A program made the translations under genes and the position numbers. 64,000 nucleotides of DNA from positions 1 to 64,000 of the forward strand of contig NZ_JAFBIV010000007.1 in the NCBI RefSeq assembly GCF_021531915.1. Reading direction: 5' to 3'. The first letter of the stretch is position 1. Each line of letters opens with the position of its first letter. Below, piece after piece: positions 53,295-62,171 of the stretch. The DNA comes from Oscillibacter valericigenes (GTDB lineage: Bacteria; Bacillota; Clostridia; Oscillospirales; Oscillospiraceae). The notes under the pieces are model-generated. The model was not told the DNA's origin. It saw nothing but the letters and a program-made list of their open reading frames with translations, and made no database searches.

Positions 53295-53879
53295 TTATTT
53301 CTTAGCAGTGATGATCTGGTCCACCAGGCCGAAGTCCTTGGCCTCCTGGGCCGTCATCCAGTGATCCCGCTCGGAGGCTTCCTTGATCTCCTCGGCGGTC
53401 TTGCCGGTGTTCTCCGCCATGATCGCATTCAGCTTCTTCTTGATCCGCAGGAAGTGCTCCACGTCGATCTCCATGTCCGTCACCTTGCCCTGGGTGCCGG
53501 CGGAGGGCTGGTGGATCATGATCTCGGCGTTGGGCAGAGCGATGCGCTTGCCCTTGGCGCCGGCGGACAGCAGGAAGGCGCCCATGCTGGCAGCCATGCC
53601 CACGCAGATGGTGGACACGTCGCACTTGACATACTGCATGGTGTCATAGATGGCCATGCCATCGGTAACGGAGCCGCCGGGGCTGTTGATATACAGCTGG
53701 ATATCCTTGTCGGGGTCCTGGGCCTCCAGGTACAGCAGCTGGGCCACCACCAGGCTGGCGGTGGTGGCGTTGACCTCCTCGCCCAGGAAGATGATGCGGT
53801 CATTCAGCAGGCGGGAGAAAATGTCATAGGAACGCTCGCCGCGGCTGGTCTGCTCCACAACGTAAGGGACTAAACTCAT
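53295..53879 (-). CDS. clpP: ClpP, proteolytic subunit
   Basis: A 194-residue serine peptidase. The catalytic Ser is in [12 protein letters not shown] and the His in MIHQPSAG; the usual [10 protein letters not shown] start of the core is present. GGAGG precedes the start. It is followed by clpX and separated from tig by a hairpin. Confidence 0.97.
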   Translation of the reverse strand: MSLVPYVVEQTSRGERSYDIFSRLLNDRIIFLGEEVNATTASLVVAQLLYLEAQDPDKDIQLYINSPGGSVTDGMAIYDTMQYVKCDVSTICVGMAASMGAFLLSAGAKGKRIALPNAEIMIHQPSAGTQGKVTDMEIDVEHFLRIKKKLNAIMAENTGKTAEEIKEASERDHWMTAQEAKDFGLVDQIITAKK

Positions 53880-53936
53880 TTGGAAAACCTCCGATCTTTT
53901 GTGCTCTCCGATGCCTCGAGAGATGCCTAATAAACC

Positions 53937-53971
53937 ATTCTCTCATGATACCACAGGCACCATGAGAGAAT
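53937..53971 (-). terminator. Hairpin between tig and clpP
   Basis: Arms ATTCTCTCATG and CATGAGAGAAT with a 13-nt loop, followed on the minus strand by GGTTTATT. No long T-run, so termination is probably partial. Confidence 0.55.
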
Positions 53972-54011
53972 GTGTCGAATCTGTAAAATGTACTGCGGGA
54001 AAGATTCGTGC

Positions 54012-55391
54012 TTATTCGGCGTCCTTCTCTGCCTCAGTCTCGGTGGTCTCCACCTCGGCCTCGGCGTCGGCCTTCTTCGTGGTCTTCTTGGTGGTCTTCT
54101 TGGCGGGAGCCTTCTTCACCACCACATTGGCGCTGTCCACCACAACAGCCACGGCCTTCTGGCTCACCAACTGGTCCTTGATCTGCTCGGCGGGCAGATA
54201 CTTCTTGACCATCTCGATGTCCATGTTGTACTGCTCAGCCAGCTTCTTGTACTCAGCCTCGACTTCCTCGTCGGTGGCATCCAGATTCTCAGCCTTGATG
54301 ATGGCGGCCACAGTCAGGTCCATCTTCACCTGACGCAGAGCGGGCTCCTTGGCGTCCTCCAGCAGCTTGGCCTCGTCCATGCCGGTGATCTGCATGTACT
54401 GCTCATAGGGGATGCCCTGCTGGGCGATCTGCATCTTGAAGTTGTCCAGGAACTGACGGCACTGGGTCTCCACCATGGCGTCGGGAATCTCGGCGGTGAT
54501 GTTGGCGGCAGCCTGCTCCATGACGGCGTCCTCGAAGGCGCGGTCGGCGTCCTTCTGGCGCTCCTCGGTGATCTGCTTCTTCAGGTCGGCCTTCAGGTCC
54601 TTCAGGGTGTCGAACTCAGACACGTCCTTGGCGAACTCATCGTCCAGCTCGGGGACTTCCTTGGCCTTGACCTCGTTGACCTTGACCTTGAACACGACAG
54701 CCTTGCCGGCCAGGTCGGCGTGGTAATCCTCGGGGAAGGTGATGTCCAGGTCCTTCTCCTCGCCGGCCTTCATGCCGACCACCTGCTCCTCAAAGCCGGG
54801 AACGAAGCTGTGGGAGCCCAGCTCCAGATTGTGTCCCTCGCCCTTGCCGCCGTCGAAAGGCACACCGTTCAGGAAGCCCTCGAAATCGATGACAGCGGTG
54901 TCGCCCTCCTTGGCCTCGCGGTCCACGGACACCAGACGGGTGTTGCGGTCCTGCAGCAGTTTCAGACGCTCGTTGACGTCAGCAGCGCCCACCTTCACCT
55001 CGTCCTTCTCAGCAGTCAGGCCCTTGTACTCGCCCAGGGTGACCTCGGGATACACGGGGGTGGTGGCGGTGAAGGTGAAGCCTTCCTTGGTGCACTCGCC
55101 CACCATCTCAACGGCGGGATAGCCCACGACCTGCAGCTCCTTCTCCTTCACAGCGGCCTCATAGGCCTCGGGGAATGCAATATTGATGGCCTCCTCGAAA
55201 AACACCTCTGCGCCGTACATGCCCTCGATGACCTTGCGGGGGGCCTTGCCGGGACGGAAGCCCGGGACATTGATCTTCTTGCGCATCTTCTGATATGCCT
55301 TTTCGATGGCAGCCTCAAACTCGGCAGAACCGACCTCGATGGTCAGAACGACCTGGCTCTTTTCAATTTTTTCGCAGCTTTTCAAACTCAT
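54012..55391 (-). CDS. tig: Trigger factor
   Basis: Ribosome-bound chaperone and peptidyl-prolyl isomerase, 459 residues. It has the ribosome-binding N-domain (VPGFRPGKAPRKVIEG) and the FKBP-like part (GDTAVIDFEGFLNGVPFDGG, SFVPGFEEQVVGMKAGEE). A Lys/Ala/Thr-rich then acidic tail of about 35 residues (APAKKTTKKTTKKA, AEAEVETTETEAEK) is added at the C-terminus. CGGAGGA precedes the start at 55391. It heads the tig-clpP-clpX unit. Confidence 0.96.
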   Translation of the reverse strand: MSLKSCEKIEKSQVVLTIEVGSAEFEAAIEKAYQKMRKKINVPGFRPGKAPRKVIEGMYGAEVFFEEAINIAFPEAYEAAVKEKELQVVGYPAVEMVGECTKEGFTFTATTPVYPEVTLGEYKGLTAEKDEVKVGAADVNERLKLLQDRNTRLVSVDREAKEGDTAVIDFEGFLNGVPFDGGKGEGHNLELGSHSFVPGFEEQVVGMKAGEEKDLDITFPEDYHADLAGKAVVFKVKVNEVKAKEVPELDDEFAKDVSEFDTLKDLKADLKKQITEERQKDADRAFEDAVMEQAAANITAEIPDAMVETQCRQFLDNFKMQIAQQGIPYEQYMQITGMDEAKLLEDAKEPALRQVKMDLTVAAIIKAENLDATDEEVEAEYKKLAEQYNMDIEMVKKYLPAEQIKDQLVSQKAVAVVVDSANVVVKKAPAKKTTKKTTKKADAEAEVETTETEAEKDAE

Positions 55392-55440
55392 TTTGTTTAT
55401 TCCTCCGTTCATCATTGGCTACACGCCGATGCGAATAGAT

Positions 55441-55469
55441 ATTTTAACAGAAAAATCTTGAAAAATCCA
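55441..55469 (-). promoter_or_regulatory. Putative promoter of tig
   Basis: On the minus strand TGGATT and TAAAAT are 17 bp apart; the -35 is weak. Confidence 0.4.
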
Positions 55470-55481
55470 GTCTTTTTTCTG

Positions 55482-56168
55482 TTATTCGCAAATTTTTTTT
55501 GGGACAAATCCCAGATAGTCGGCGGAAATCAGGGAAAATTCCGTTTCTCCCCGCTTTCCCTCCAGCCTGCGGCGGATGGTGGGGCCGTGGAGGTGGCCGT
55601 AGCAGCACTGCTCCACATGGTATTTCGCCAAAACCGTCAAAATCTCCGGGCACTGATAGCCCTGGTAGATAGGCGGATAGTGGAGGAAGCACAGGATGGG
55701 CTTCTCCCCCGCCGCCTGCAGGCTGGTCTCCAGCCGCCCGATCTCCCGGGCCAACACCTTGGCGTTGTGGGGCTTCTGCTCCTCCTCCAAAAACCAGCCC
55801 CGGGTGCCGCAGAGGGCATAGTCCCCGTAAAAGGCGCAGTTGTTGTGGAGCAGGTCCAGGCTGCGGAGGTCCTTTTCCTCACAGAACCGCCGAAACTTGG
55901 CGGCGGTGGTCCACCAGTAGTCGTGGTTGCCCTTGAGGAGATACTTTTTCCCGGGGAACCGGTCTAGGAAGCGGAAGTCCGCCTCCGCCTCCGCCAGGTT
56001 CATGCCCCAGGAGGTGTCTCCTGCCAGAATCAGGGTATCGTCCTCCGTTAGGACCTCCAGGGCCTCCTCGATGCGGGCGTGGTAGTTCTCCCAGGCGGGG
56101 CCGAACACCTCCATGGATTTGTTCACCGACAGGGAGAGGTGCAGGTCCCCGATGGCATAGAGGGCCAT
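55482..56168 (-). CDS. Metallophosphoesterase
   Basis: A 228-residue calcineurin-like phosphoesterase with the ligand motifs YAIGDLHLS, LAGDTSWG, KGNHDYWW and YGHLHG in order. Substrate unknown; such proteins hydrolyse phosphodiesters or protein phosphates. GGAGGGG precedes the start. It is 19 bp after the small zinc-ribbon gene. Confidence 0.92.
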   Translation of the reverse strand: MALYAIGDLHLSLSVNKSMEVFGPAWENYHARIEEALEVLTEDDTLILAGDTSWGMNLAEAEADFRFLDRFPGKKYLLKGNHDYWWTTAAKFRRFCEEKDLRSLDLLHNNCAFYGDYALCGTRGWFLEEEQKPHNAKVLAREIGRLETSLQAAGEKPILCFLHYPPIYQGYQCPEILTVLAKYHVEQCCYGHLHGPTIRRRLEGKRGETEFSLISADYLGFVPKKICE

Positions 56169-56187
56169 AAACGCCCCTCCCTTCTAT

Positions 56188-56505
56188 TTATTCTTTGTAT
56201 GCGTCCTCTTCGTCATCAAAAACGAAAGGCTTGCCGCATTTGACGCAGAATTGTTCGTGGATCTCACTGGCTTTCCAGTAGGGCCGCGCCAGGCCCTTGC
56301 CACAACATGGACACTTCAAAAAGACACACCGCACGACGAGCATAGCAATCAGTCCCACCGTTGCGCCAGTCACTCCCAGGATACCCCAGACAGGGGAACC
56401 CGTATCCAACACATCATACATCAATACAGGCAGCGCAGCAAACGCAATAGATATGACCATCAGGATCGTCACCGCTCTGGCCCATTTCCTCTTCAGCGTT
56501 TTCAT
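56188..56505 (-). CDS. Membrane protein with zinc ribbon
   Basis: A 105-residue protein with two hydrophobic segments (residues about 15-32 and 42-62) and a C-terminal zinc ribbon (KCPCCGKG ... FCVKCGKPF). I chose the ATG at 56505; a GTG at 56511 adds two residues and touches the thrC stop. No strong ribosome-binding site, so translation may depend on thrC. Function unknown. Confidence 0.75.
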   Translation of the reverse strand: MKTLKRKWARAVTILMVISIAFAALPVLMYDVLDTGSPVWGILGVTGATVGLIAMLVVRCVFLKCPCCGKGLARPYWKASEIHEQFCVKCGKPFVFDDEEDAYKE

Positions 56506-56510
56506 GACCA

Positions 56511-58001
56511 CTATTTTTTCAGGAAGTCCAGCACCACGTTGTCCATGTTCTGCTTCTCGGCGGTCATGTCGAACCGCTGCGCCTTGCCCTTCAGAGCGGC
56601 CAGACGGCGGGGCACGGTGACGCCGGACACCGCGTTCAGCTGGTCCAGCAGCTCCACGCCGTCGCCTACCGGGGTCTCCCCGATGGCAGTCAGCACATGG
56701 TTGCAGAACTTATAGGGAGAGGCAGTGGACACGAACACCGTCACGGTCTCGTCGCCGGTGGCCTTGCGGTACTGCTCCATAACGTTGGCCGCCACAGCGG
56801 TGTGGGTGTCGATCAGGTAGCCCTTGTTCTTGTAGTAGTCCGCGATGGTGGCGGCGGTGCCGGCCTCGTCGCAGAAGCCGCCCCAGTACTGCTCCTTCAC
56901 CGCCGTCTTAATGGCGTCGGAGACCTCATACTTTCCGTCCTTGCTGAGAGCCGCCATGTAGCCCTTCACCTCTTCGTCATTCTCGCCGGAGAGGTCGAAC
57001 AGCAGCCGCTCCAGGTTGCTGGACACCAAAATGTCCATGGAGGGGCTCATGGTGGTGTGGAAGGGCCGGTTCCGGTCATAGACGCCGGTGCGCAGGAAGT
57101 CCGTCAGCACGTCGTTGCGGTTGCTGGCGCAGATGAGCTTGCCCACGGGCAGGCCCATACGCTTTGCATAATAGGCCGCCAGGATGTCGCCGAAGTTGCC
57201 GGTGGGGACACAGAAGTTCACCTTGTCGCCCATCTTGATCCCGCCGTCCCGGACCAGGTCGCAGTAGGCGGAGATGTAGTACACCACCTGAGGCAGAATG
57301 CGGCCCCAGTTGATGGAGTTGGCGGAGGACAGGAAGAAGCCCCGGTCCGCCAGGGTGGCCCGCATCTGCTCGTCGGAGAAAATGCGCTTCACGCCGGCCT
57401 GGGCGTCGTCGAAGTTGCCCACCACGGCACAGACACCCACGTTGGCACCGTCCTGGGTGACCATCTGGGTCTCCTGGACCTTGGACACGCCGTCCTTGGG
57501 ATAGAACACCATAATACGGGTCTGGGGCACGTCGGCAAAGCCCTCCATGGCGGCCTTGCCGGTGTCGCCGGAGGTGGCCACCAGGATGCAGACGGTCTTG
57601 TCCTCCCCGGTCTTGCGGAGGGCGGCGGACAGCAGCTGGGGCAGCATCTGCAGCGCCATATCCTTGAAAGCGCTGGTGGGGCCGTGCCACAGCTCCAGGC
57701 AGTGGGTGGCATCATCCACCTTGCGGACGGGCGCCACGGCGTCGGTATCAAACTTGTCGGGGCCGTAGGCGTTTTCCGCGAAGCCCAGCAGCTCCTCATA
57801 GGTGTAATCGGTCAGGTACAGGCCCATGACCCTGGCGGCCCGCTCCTGATAGCGGGCGTTCACCAGTTCTGTCAGAAAGGCCTCGTCGATCTGGGGGATG
57901 GTCTCCGGCGTCAGCAGGCCGCCGTCCCGGCTCAGACCCATCTTGATAGCCTCCGCGGATTCCATGCGGACGGCCTTGTCCCGTGTGCTGTAATACTTCA
58001 T
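56511..58001 (-). CDS. thrC: Threonine synthase
   Basis: PLP enzyme forming threonine from O-phosphohomoserine, 496 residues. The PLP lysine is in HGPTSAFKDMALQ; the N-terminal MKYYSTRDKAV is characteristic of the long bacterial form, and VATSGDTGKAAMEGFA carries the phosphate-binding loop. ThrH (35161-35760) could supply phosphohomoserine, but no operon link exists. Confidence 0.96.
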   Translation of the reverse strand: MKYYSTRDKAVRMESAEAIKMGLSRDGGLLTPETIPQIDEAFLTELVNARYQERAARVMGLYLTDYTYEELLGFAENAYGPDKFDTDAVAPVRKVDDATHCLELWHGPTSAFKDMALQMLPQLLSAALRKTGEDKTVCILVATSGDTGKAAMEGFADVPQTRIMVFYPKDGVSKVQETQMVTQDGANVGVCAVVGNFDDAQAGVKRIFSDEQMRATLADRGFFLSSANSINWGRILPQVVYYISAYCDLVRDGGIKMGDKVNFCVPTGNFGDILAAYYAKRMGLPVGKLICASNRNDVLTDFLRTGVYDRNRPFHTTMSPSMDILVSSNLERLLFDLSGENDEEVKGYMAALSKDGKYEVSDAIKTAVKEQYWGGFCDEAGTAATIADYYKNKGYLIDTHTAVAANVMEQYRKATGDETVTVFVSTASPYKFCNHVLTAIGETPVGDGVELLDQLNAVSGVTVPRRLAALKGKAQRFDMTAEKQNMDNVVLDFLKK

Positions 58002-58015
58002 TGTTATTTCCTCGC

Positions 58016-58049
58016 TTTCCTATGTAGGGCGTGACCACCGGGCACGCCG
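58016..58049. repeat. Intergenic element with shared CCTATGTAGG box
   Basis: TTTCCTATGTAGG followed by the inverted repeat GGCGTG-loop-CACGCC. Matches the 32677-32690 copy in the 13-mer; the following hairpins differ. Confidence 0.4.
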
Positions 58050-58059
58050 TCCACTTCTG

Positions 58060-58419
58060 TTATTCAAAGGCGTTCTCCAGGTATTCCATCCGGAGGGCGC
58101 CGTCGTTTTCCGCGTAGACCTCCGCCACATCGAACCGGGCGGGGGCATCGATGTCATGGGAGCTAAGATAAGCGGCGGCGGCAGTCCGCAGCCGTTCCTG
58201 CTTCCGGGCATCCACGAACTCCCGGGGTAACCCGATGGCCCCGGTGCTCCGCAGCTTGACCTCCACAAAGCAGACGGTGCCCCGCCTGTCCCGTGCCACC
58301 AGGTCCAGCTCTCCGAACCGGCAGCGCCACTGACTGGCAAGGAGGGTATAGCCCTTCTTCCGCAAATAGCGGGCCACCTCCGCCTCACCCCGGTTTCCAG
58401 TACTTCTGGTGGTACTCAT
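58060..58419 (-). CDS. yraN: YraN (UPF0102) family protein
   Basis: A 119-residue restriction-endonuclease-like fold protein with GNRGEAEVARYLRKKGY and the catalytic-type ELDLVARD and FVEVKLRS. The function is unknown, although the fold suggests nucleic-acid processing. The ATG at 58419 has GGGAGG upstream and overlaps the rnhB stop by 4 bp. Confidence 0.93.
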   Translation of the reverse strand: MSTTRSTGNRGEAEVARYLRKKGYTLLASQWRCRFGELDLVARDRRGTVCFVEVKLRSTGAIGLPREFVDARKQERLRTAAAAYLSSHDIDAPARFDVAEVYAENDGALRMEYLENAFE

Positions 58420-59039
58420 GGCCGCCGTGCCTCCCACTTTTTCAGGAAGGTGACCCGGTGGGCCGGGCAGGGACCATATTGGTCCAGCATTTCGTAATGT
58501 AATTTGGTGCCGTAGCCCTTGTGTTTGGCGAATTGATACTGAGGATACAGGGCGTCCAGCTCCGTGGACACATATCGGTCCCGGCTGACCTTCGCCAAAA
58601 TAGACGCCGCCGCGATGGAGGCGCTTTTCCCGTCGCCGCCCACGATGGTAACGTGGGGCGTCGTGACGACATGGATGCTGCCGTGGTCCCGGTTGCCGTC
58701 GATGAGAGCCAGGTCCGGTTTGACCGTCAGGCCGTCAATAGCCCGCTGCATGGCCAGCATCCGGGCGTTGAGGATATCCATTTCATCGATCTCCGTTGCT
58801 TCCACCCGGGCGATGCTGTACGCCACCGCCTGGGCGGTGATGATGTCGAACAGGGCCTCCCGCTTCTTCTCCGTCAGTTTCTTGGAGTCGTTGAGGCCGG
58901 GGATGTCCAGTTCCCGTGGCAGGATGACAGCAGCGGCATACACCGGCCCCGCCAAGGGCCCCGCCCCCGCCTCGTCCACGCCGCAAATAGTCTGAACGCC
59001 GCTGTTCCATTGTTCCCGCTCGTATGTCCAAAGGTCCAT
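58416..59039 (-). CDS. rnhB: Ribonuclease HII
   Basis: Removes ribonucleotides from DNA and RNA/DNA hybrids. The 207-residue protein has the CGVDEAGAGPLAGPVYAAAV motif carrying the Asp-Glu pair, and later acidic motifs DLALIDGNR and ILAKVSRDRY. GAGGT, overlapping the preceding stop, serves as the ribosome-binding site. Confidence 0.96.
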   Translation of the reverse strand: MDLWTYEREQWNSGVQTICGVDEAGAGPLAGPVYAAAVILPRELDIPGLNDSKKLTEKKREALFDIITAQAVAYSIARVEATEIDEMDILNARMLAMQRAIDGLTVKPDLALIDGNRDHGSIHVVTTPHVTIVGGDGKSASIAAASILAKVSRDRYVSTELDALYPQYQFAKHKGYGTKLHYEMLDQYGPCPAHRVTFLKKWEARRP

Positions 59040-59579
59040 TTATCTTACCTCAAATTCCACAGTCAGATCCGCAAGAGCACCCTTCATATGCTCGCAGTCC
59101 GGTATGACGATCCGATACCGCCCCGCCCGCAGAGGCGTTGGATAATCGTGAGCAATGTCACAATGCAGCGTGATCTCACCGCCGTTCCAGTTCACGATGT
59201 CGGTTTTCGGAGTACCACCGGTGTCGCTCCACTGGGGGCTTTTCACCACAGGGCGCATTCGATGCCAGGCTCCATCCTTCCAATACTCAAGTTCGTAAGC
59301 AAAACTTGACTGTCGTGAGGACAGCCACACTACACCGTCCGGCGCGTCATTGCGGAAATACAGGAGAATGGTATTCACATCTGTGGAATACACCTCCTGC
59401 TCCGCTGTAAACGTCATATACTCCCATTCATAAAGATCATTCACCATCTCATGGGGTGATACACCGCCTACCGGACTGCGGAACCGGAAATACAGCAGCA
59501 CCGCCGCCATGATGGCAAAGACAGCCAGGATACCTCCAAGCACCTGCTTGGAATACCGCGTCAGGATACCAGGACCCAT
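59040..59579 (-). CDS. Membrane-anchored protein with Ig-like domain
   Basis: A 179-residue protein with one N-terminal membrane segment (VLGGILAVFAIMAAVLLYF) and an outer beta-rich domain of about 130 residues. The pattern (TILLYFRNDAPDGVVWLSSR, YELEYWKDGAWHRM, LRAGRYRIVIPD) resembles the bacterial Ig-like Big_14 type; the match is by eye. GGAGGC precedes the start. Ends exactly where rnhB begins. Confidence 0.75.
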   Translation of the reverse strand: MGPGILTRYSKQVLGGILAVFAIMAAVLLYFRFRSPVGGVSPHEMVNDLYEWEYMTFTAEQEVYSTDVNTILLYFRNDAPDGVVWLSSRQSSFAYELEYWKDGAWHRMRPVVKSPQWSDTGGTPKTDIVNWNGGEITLHCDIAHDYPTPLRAGRYRIVIPDCEHMKGALADLTVEFEVR

Positions 59580-59591
59580 GAGCCGCCTCCT

Positions 59592-59834
59592 TTAATATTC
59601 CACCACAATTTTCCGGCACTCTCTGCAAATATAAGCCGAGAGCGTTCCGTCACTTTCCAAAAGGCCCAGGTTATTGGGGCCGTCCAAAACGATCCCACCC
59701 TGCTTTTCAATTCCCCGTTTTGTCACCACGCGGGGCAGATGCTGAACGCCGGGCGGCAGGAAATGAATACCGGCCTGCGGCGCATATGCGATTTTCCCAG
59801 CTTTCATCTCTTTTCCGCAGACAGGGCAGTTCAT
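59592..59834 (-). CDS. Zinc-ribbon PF20097/DUF6487-like protein
   Basis: An 80-residue protein with paired cysteines at both ends (NCPVCGKEM and YICRECRKIV) around a beta-rich middle, as in the DUF6487 family. Function unknown; zinc binding is inferred. AAGGAGAG precedes the start. It lies 12 bp from each neighbour, after ylqF. Confidence 0.8.
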   Translation of the reverse strand: MNCPVCGKEMKAGKIAYAPQAGIHFLPPGVQHLPRVVTKRGIEKQGGIVLDGPNNLGLLESDGTLSAYICRECRKIVVEY

Positions 59835-59846
59835 AAATATCTCTCC

Positions 59847-60719
59847 TTACTCCGGCAGCTCCAGTGTAAAGCGTCCCAGCTTGCCAGCCCGAAACTCGTC
59901 CAGCAGGATCTTCGCCATGCGCTCCGTGTCCACATCCCCGCCGGAAATCAGGAATCCCCGCTTCCAGCCCGCTGCCTCCAAGAGGCGGTAACCGTAGGCG
60001 ACATCATTTTCTTCCGTCTCCCGCTCCGGCAGGGCAGCCAGTTTATAGCCTGTTTTCAGAGCGTCCGGGTACTGTTCTCCCAGGTAGGCCATCAAGTGGC
60101 AGCCCAGGGTCTCGGTGTCCAGGATATCGTCCTTCACCGCGCCGGTATAGGCCAGGTTCAGACCAACGCTCTGGTCCTCGAACTTGGGCCACAGGATGCC
60201 AGGGGTGTCCAGCAGTTCCAGGCCGCGGTCAATGGGCACCCACTGCTTGGAGCGGGTGACGCCGGGGCGGTCCTCGGTCTTGGCGGTCTTGCGGCCCGCC
60301 ACCTTATTGATAAAGGTGGACTTGCCCACATTTGGGATTCCTAAAATCATCACCCGGACCACCCGGCCCGCCATACCTTTTTCAGCGTAGGCCTTCAGCT
60401 TGTCCGCCAGCAGCTCCCGGACGGCTCCGGCAAACTTTGCCGTTCCCTGTCCGCCCTTGGCGTCAGATTCCAGCACGGCATAGCCCTTGGCCCGGAAATA
60501 CGCCGCCCACTGCTTCGTGGCCTCCGGGTCCGCCTGGTCCACCCGGTTCAGCACCACCAGCCGGGGCTTCCCCGCCGTCAGCTCGTCCACGTCCGGGTTC
60601 CGGCTGGACACCGGGATGCGGGCGTCCAGGATCTCACACACGGCGTCCACATTCTTGATTTGATCGGCGATCATCCGCCGGGTTTTGGTCATATGACCGG
60701 GATACCATTGAATATTCAT
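59847..60719 (-). CDS. ylqF: Ribosome biogenesis GTPase YlqF/RbgA
   Basis: Circularly permuted GTPase for late 50S assembly, 290 residues. The G4 motif comes first (VVLNRVDQAD), then G1 GIPNVGKSTFINKVAG and G3 DTPG; the N-terminus is MNIQWYPGHMTKTRR, the family hallmark. GGGGGA precedes the start at 60719. Confidence 0.96.
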   Translation of the reverse strand: MNIQWYPGHMTKTRRMIADQIKNVDAVCEILDARIPVSSRNPDVDELTAGKPRLVVLNRVDQADPEATKQWAAYFRAKGYAVLESDAKGGQGTAKFAGAVRELLADKLKAYAEKGMAGRVVRVMILGIPNVGKSTFINKVAGRKTAKTEDRPGVTRSKQWVPIDRGLELLDTPGILWPKFEDQSVGLNLAYTGAVKDDILDTETLGCHLMAYLGEQYPDALKTGYKLAALPERETEENDVAYGYRLLEAAGWKRGFLISGGDVDTERMAKILLDEFRAGKLGRFTLELPE

Positions 60720-60856
60720 ACCAATCCCCCATTGCGCCGCGATGCGCAGCACATGTAAAGATGAATTGTTCCCCCGGCGAAATGGGGGATTCCGCCATCA
60801 TCGCCGGTTGCCCGTCAGGGCGAGGCGATGGGCGATCTGAATGATCGTATGATGCT
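60720..60856. other. Intergenic region with several short inverted repeats
   Basis: This 137-bp gap between lepB and ylqF holds TTCCCCC...GGGGGA and a TGATCGT...ACGATCA repeat touching the lepB end. No T-run follows either, and no promoter or gene was recognised. Confidence 0.4.
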
Positions 60857-61441
60857 TCACACGATCACTCCAATCCGTTTGAAGCTGCGCTCCCCGGTAT
60901 AGGCGTCCGGACCGGGGAAGGCCAGGAACACCGCCTTGCCGATGACATAGCGGCAGTCCACCGTGCCCAGCCGGGAATCCCGGCTGTCACTGGAGTGGTT
61001 CCGGTTGTCGCCCATGACAAAGATGCTGCCCTCGGGCACCGTCAGCGGAAACTCGGTCCCCTCCTCCAGCAAGGTCAGTTCATTGATATAGTCCTCCTTC
61101 AGCAGCAGGCCATCCACATAGACGCTGCCGGAGGAAAAGTCGATGTCCACGGTCTGCCCCTCGGTGGCGATGACCCGCTTCACAATGGGCTCCTCCAAAA
61201 AGGCATTTTTCCGCAGAACCACGATATCGCCGTATTTGTAATCATCATACAGCATGGAATTCAGCACCAGCAGGCGGTCCCCATCCTGGAGGGTGGGCAC
61301 CATGGAGTGACCGTCCACGCCAATGAGGCGGATCACAAAGGTGAACAACACCACCACGGCCAGCACGGAGCAGACCAGTGCCTGGACCCACTCATAGAAG
61401 TCTTTCCCGTTTTCCCGCTGTTTTTTCTCGTTCTCTTCCAT
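60857..61441 (-). CDS. lepB: Signal peptidase I (second copy)
   Basis: A 194-residue type I signal peptidase. It has an N-terminal membrane anchor (VQALVCSVLAVVVLFTFVI), the catalytic Ser in GHSMVPTL, the catalytic Lys in IVKRVIA and the GDNRNHSSDSR box. The ATG at 61441 has AAAGGAG upstream. The neighbouring copy at 61453-62037 has the same length and layout. Confidence 0.95.
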   Translation of the reverse strand: MEENEKKQRENGKDFYEWVQALVCSVLAVVVLFTFVIRLIGVDGHSMVPTLQDGDRLLVLNSMLYDDYKYGDIVVLRKNAFLEEPIVKRVIATEGQTVDIDFSSGSVYVDGLLLKEDYINELTLLEEGTEFPLTVPEGSIFVMGDNRNHSSDSRDSRLGTVDCRYVIGKAVFLAFPGPDAYTGERSFKRIGVIV

Positions 61442-61452
61442 CTTGTTCTCCT

Positions 61453-62037
61453 TTATTGCAGAGAGCCCACGCGGCTCCACTCCCGTGCGACCTGGTCCGC
61501 CGTCACACCGGGAACCAACAGAAAAACGGCCTTTCCCGTGACCATGCGGATGTCGATGGGACCCAGATCCTTATGGCGGCTGTCACTGCTGTTGTTGCGG
61601 TTGTCACCCAGCACAAAAATGTGTCCCTCCGGGACGGTAATGGGAAAATCCAAACCCTCGGATGTCCAGGTGGGCTCCCGGATGTAATCCTCCTCCAGCG
61701 CTTCTCCGTCCACATAGACGATGCCGGCATCAAAGTCGATGTCCACTGTCTGGCCTTCCAGGGCGATGACCCGCTTCACAAGGGGCTTGCCGTCCCGGAA
61801 GCTGGCCTTTCGCAGAACCACGATGTCCCCCGGCTGATAGCCCCCGCAGAGGTGGTCATTCAGGATCAGGAGCAAGTCGCCGTTCTGCAGAGTCTCCCGC
61901 ATGGACTGGCCGTCTACCCAGAATCCACGGACCGCGAAAGTAAATACCAGCACCACGGCCAAAACAGAACAGACCAGGGTCTGGACCCATTCATAGGCCC
62001 CGCGCCCGCGCTGCTCCGCTCGCTTTTCTGCCGTCAT
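61453..62037 (-). CDS. lepB: Signal peptidase I (first copy)
   Basis: A 194-residue type I signal peptidase with the anchor VQTLVCSVLAVVLVFTFAV, the catalytic Ser in GQSMRETL, the Lys in LVKRVIA and GDNRNNSSDSR. GGAGGG precedes the start at 62037. It lies 11 bp before the second copy and has its own promoter. The two are recent or selected duplicates. Confidence 0.95.
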   Translation of the reverse strand: MTAEKRAEQRGRGAYEWVQTLVCSVLAVVLVFTFAVRGFWVDGQSMRETLQNGDLLLILNDHLCGGYQPGDIVVLRKASFRDGKPLVKRVIALEGQTVDIDFDAGIVYVDGEALEEDYIREPTWTSEGLDFPITVPEGHIFVLGDNRNNSSDSRHKDLGPIDIRMVTGKAVFLLVPGVTADQVAREWSRVGSLQ

Positions 62038-62082
62038 CGCCGATCCCTCCACAGCCAATAGGTTTCCACTATAATCTAAAGT

Positions 62083-62111
62083 AGTATAACAAAAAAATCC
62101 CCGGACCACAA
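62083..62111 (-). promoter_or_regulatory. Promoter of the signal peptidase pair
   Basis: On the minus strand TTGTGG and TATACT are 17 bp apart, just after the rplS terminator. Confidence 0.65.
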
Positions 62112-62136
62112 GGGCACAGGGGAATTTTCTGCAACA

Positions 62137-62165
62137 AAAAAGAGAGGCTTGCGCCTCTCTTTTTG
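62137..62165. terminator. Terminator of rplS
   Basis: Stem AAAAAGAGAGGC with loop TTGC and tails of A and T on both sides. Confidence 0.92.
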
Positions 62166-62171
62166 TCTCTC

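Noticed and set aside
58002-58059. T-box or riboswitch before thrC
   Set aside because: Only 58 bp lie between yraN and thrC and they hold the CCTATGTAGG hairpin; there is no room or motif for a T-box.
60720-60856. Small gene between lepB and ylqF
   Set aside because: No frame with a ribosome-binding site was found; the sequence has only short inverted repeats.
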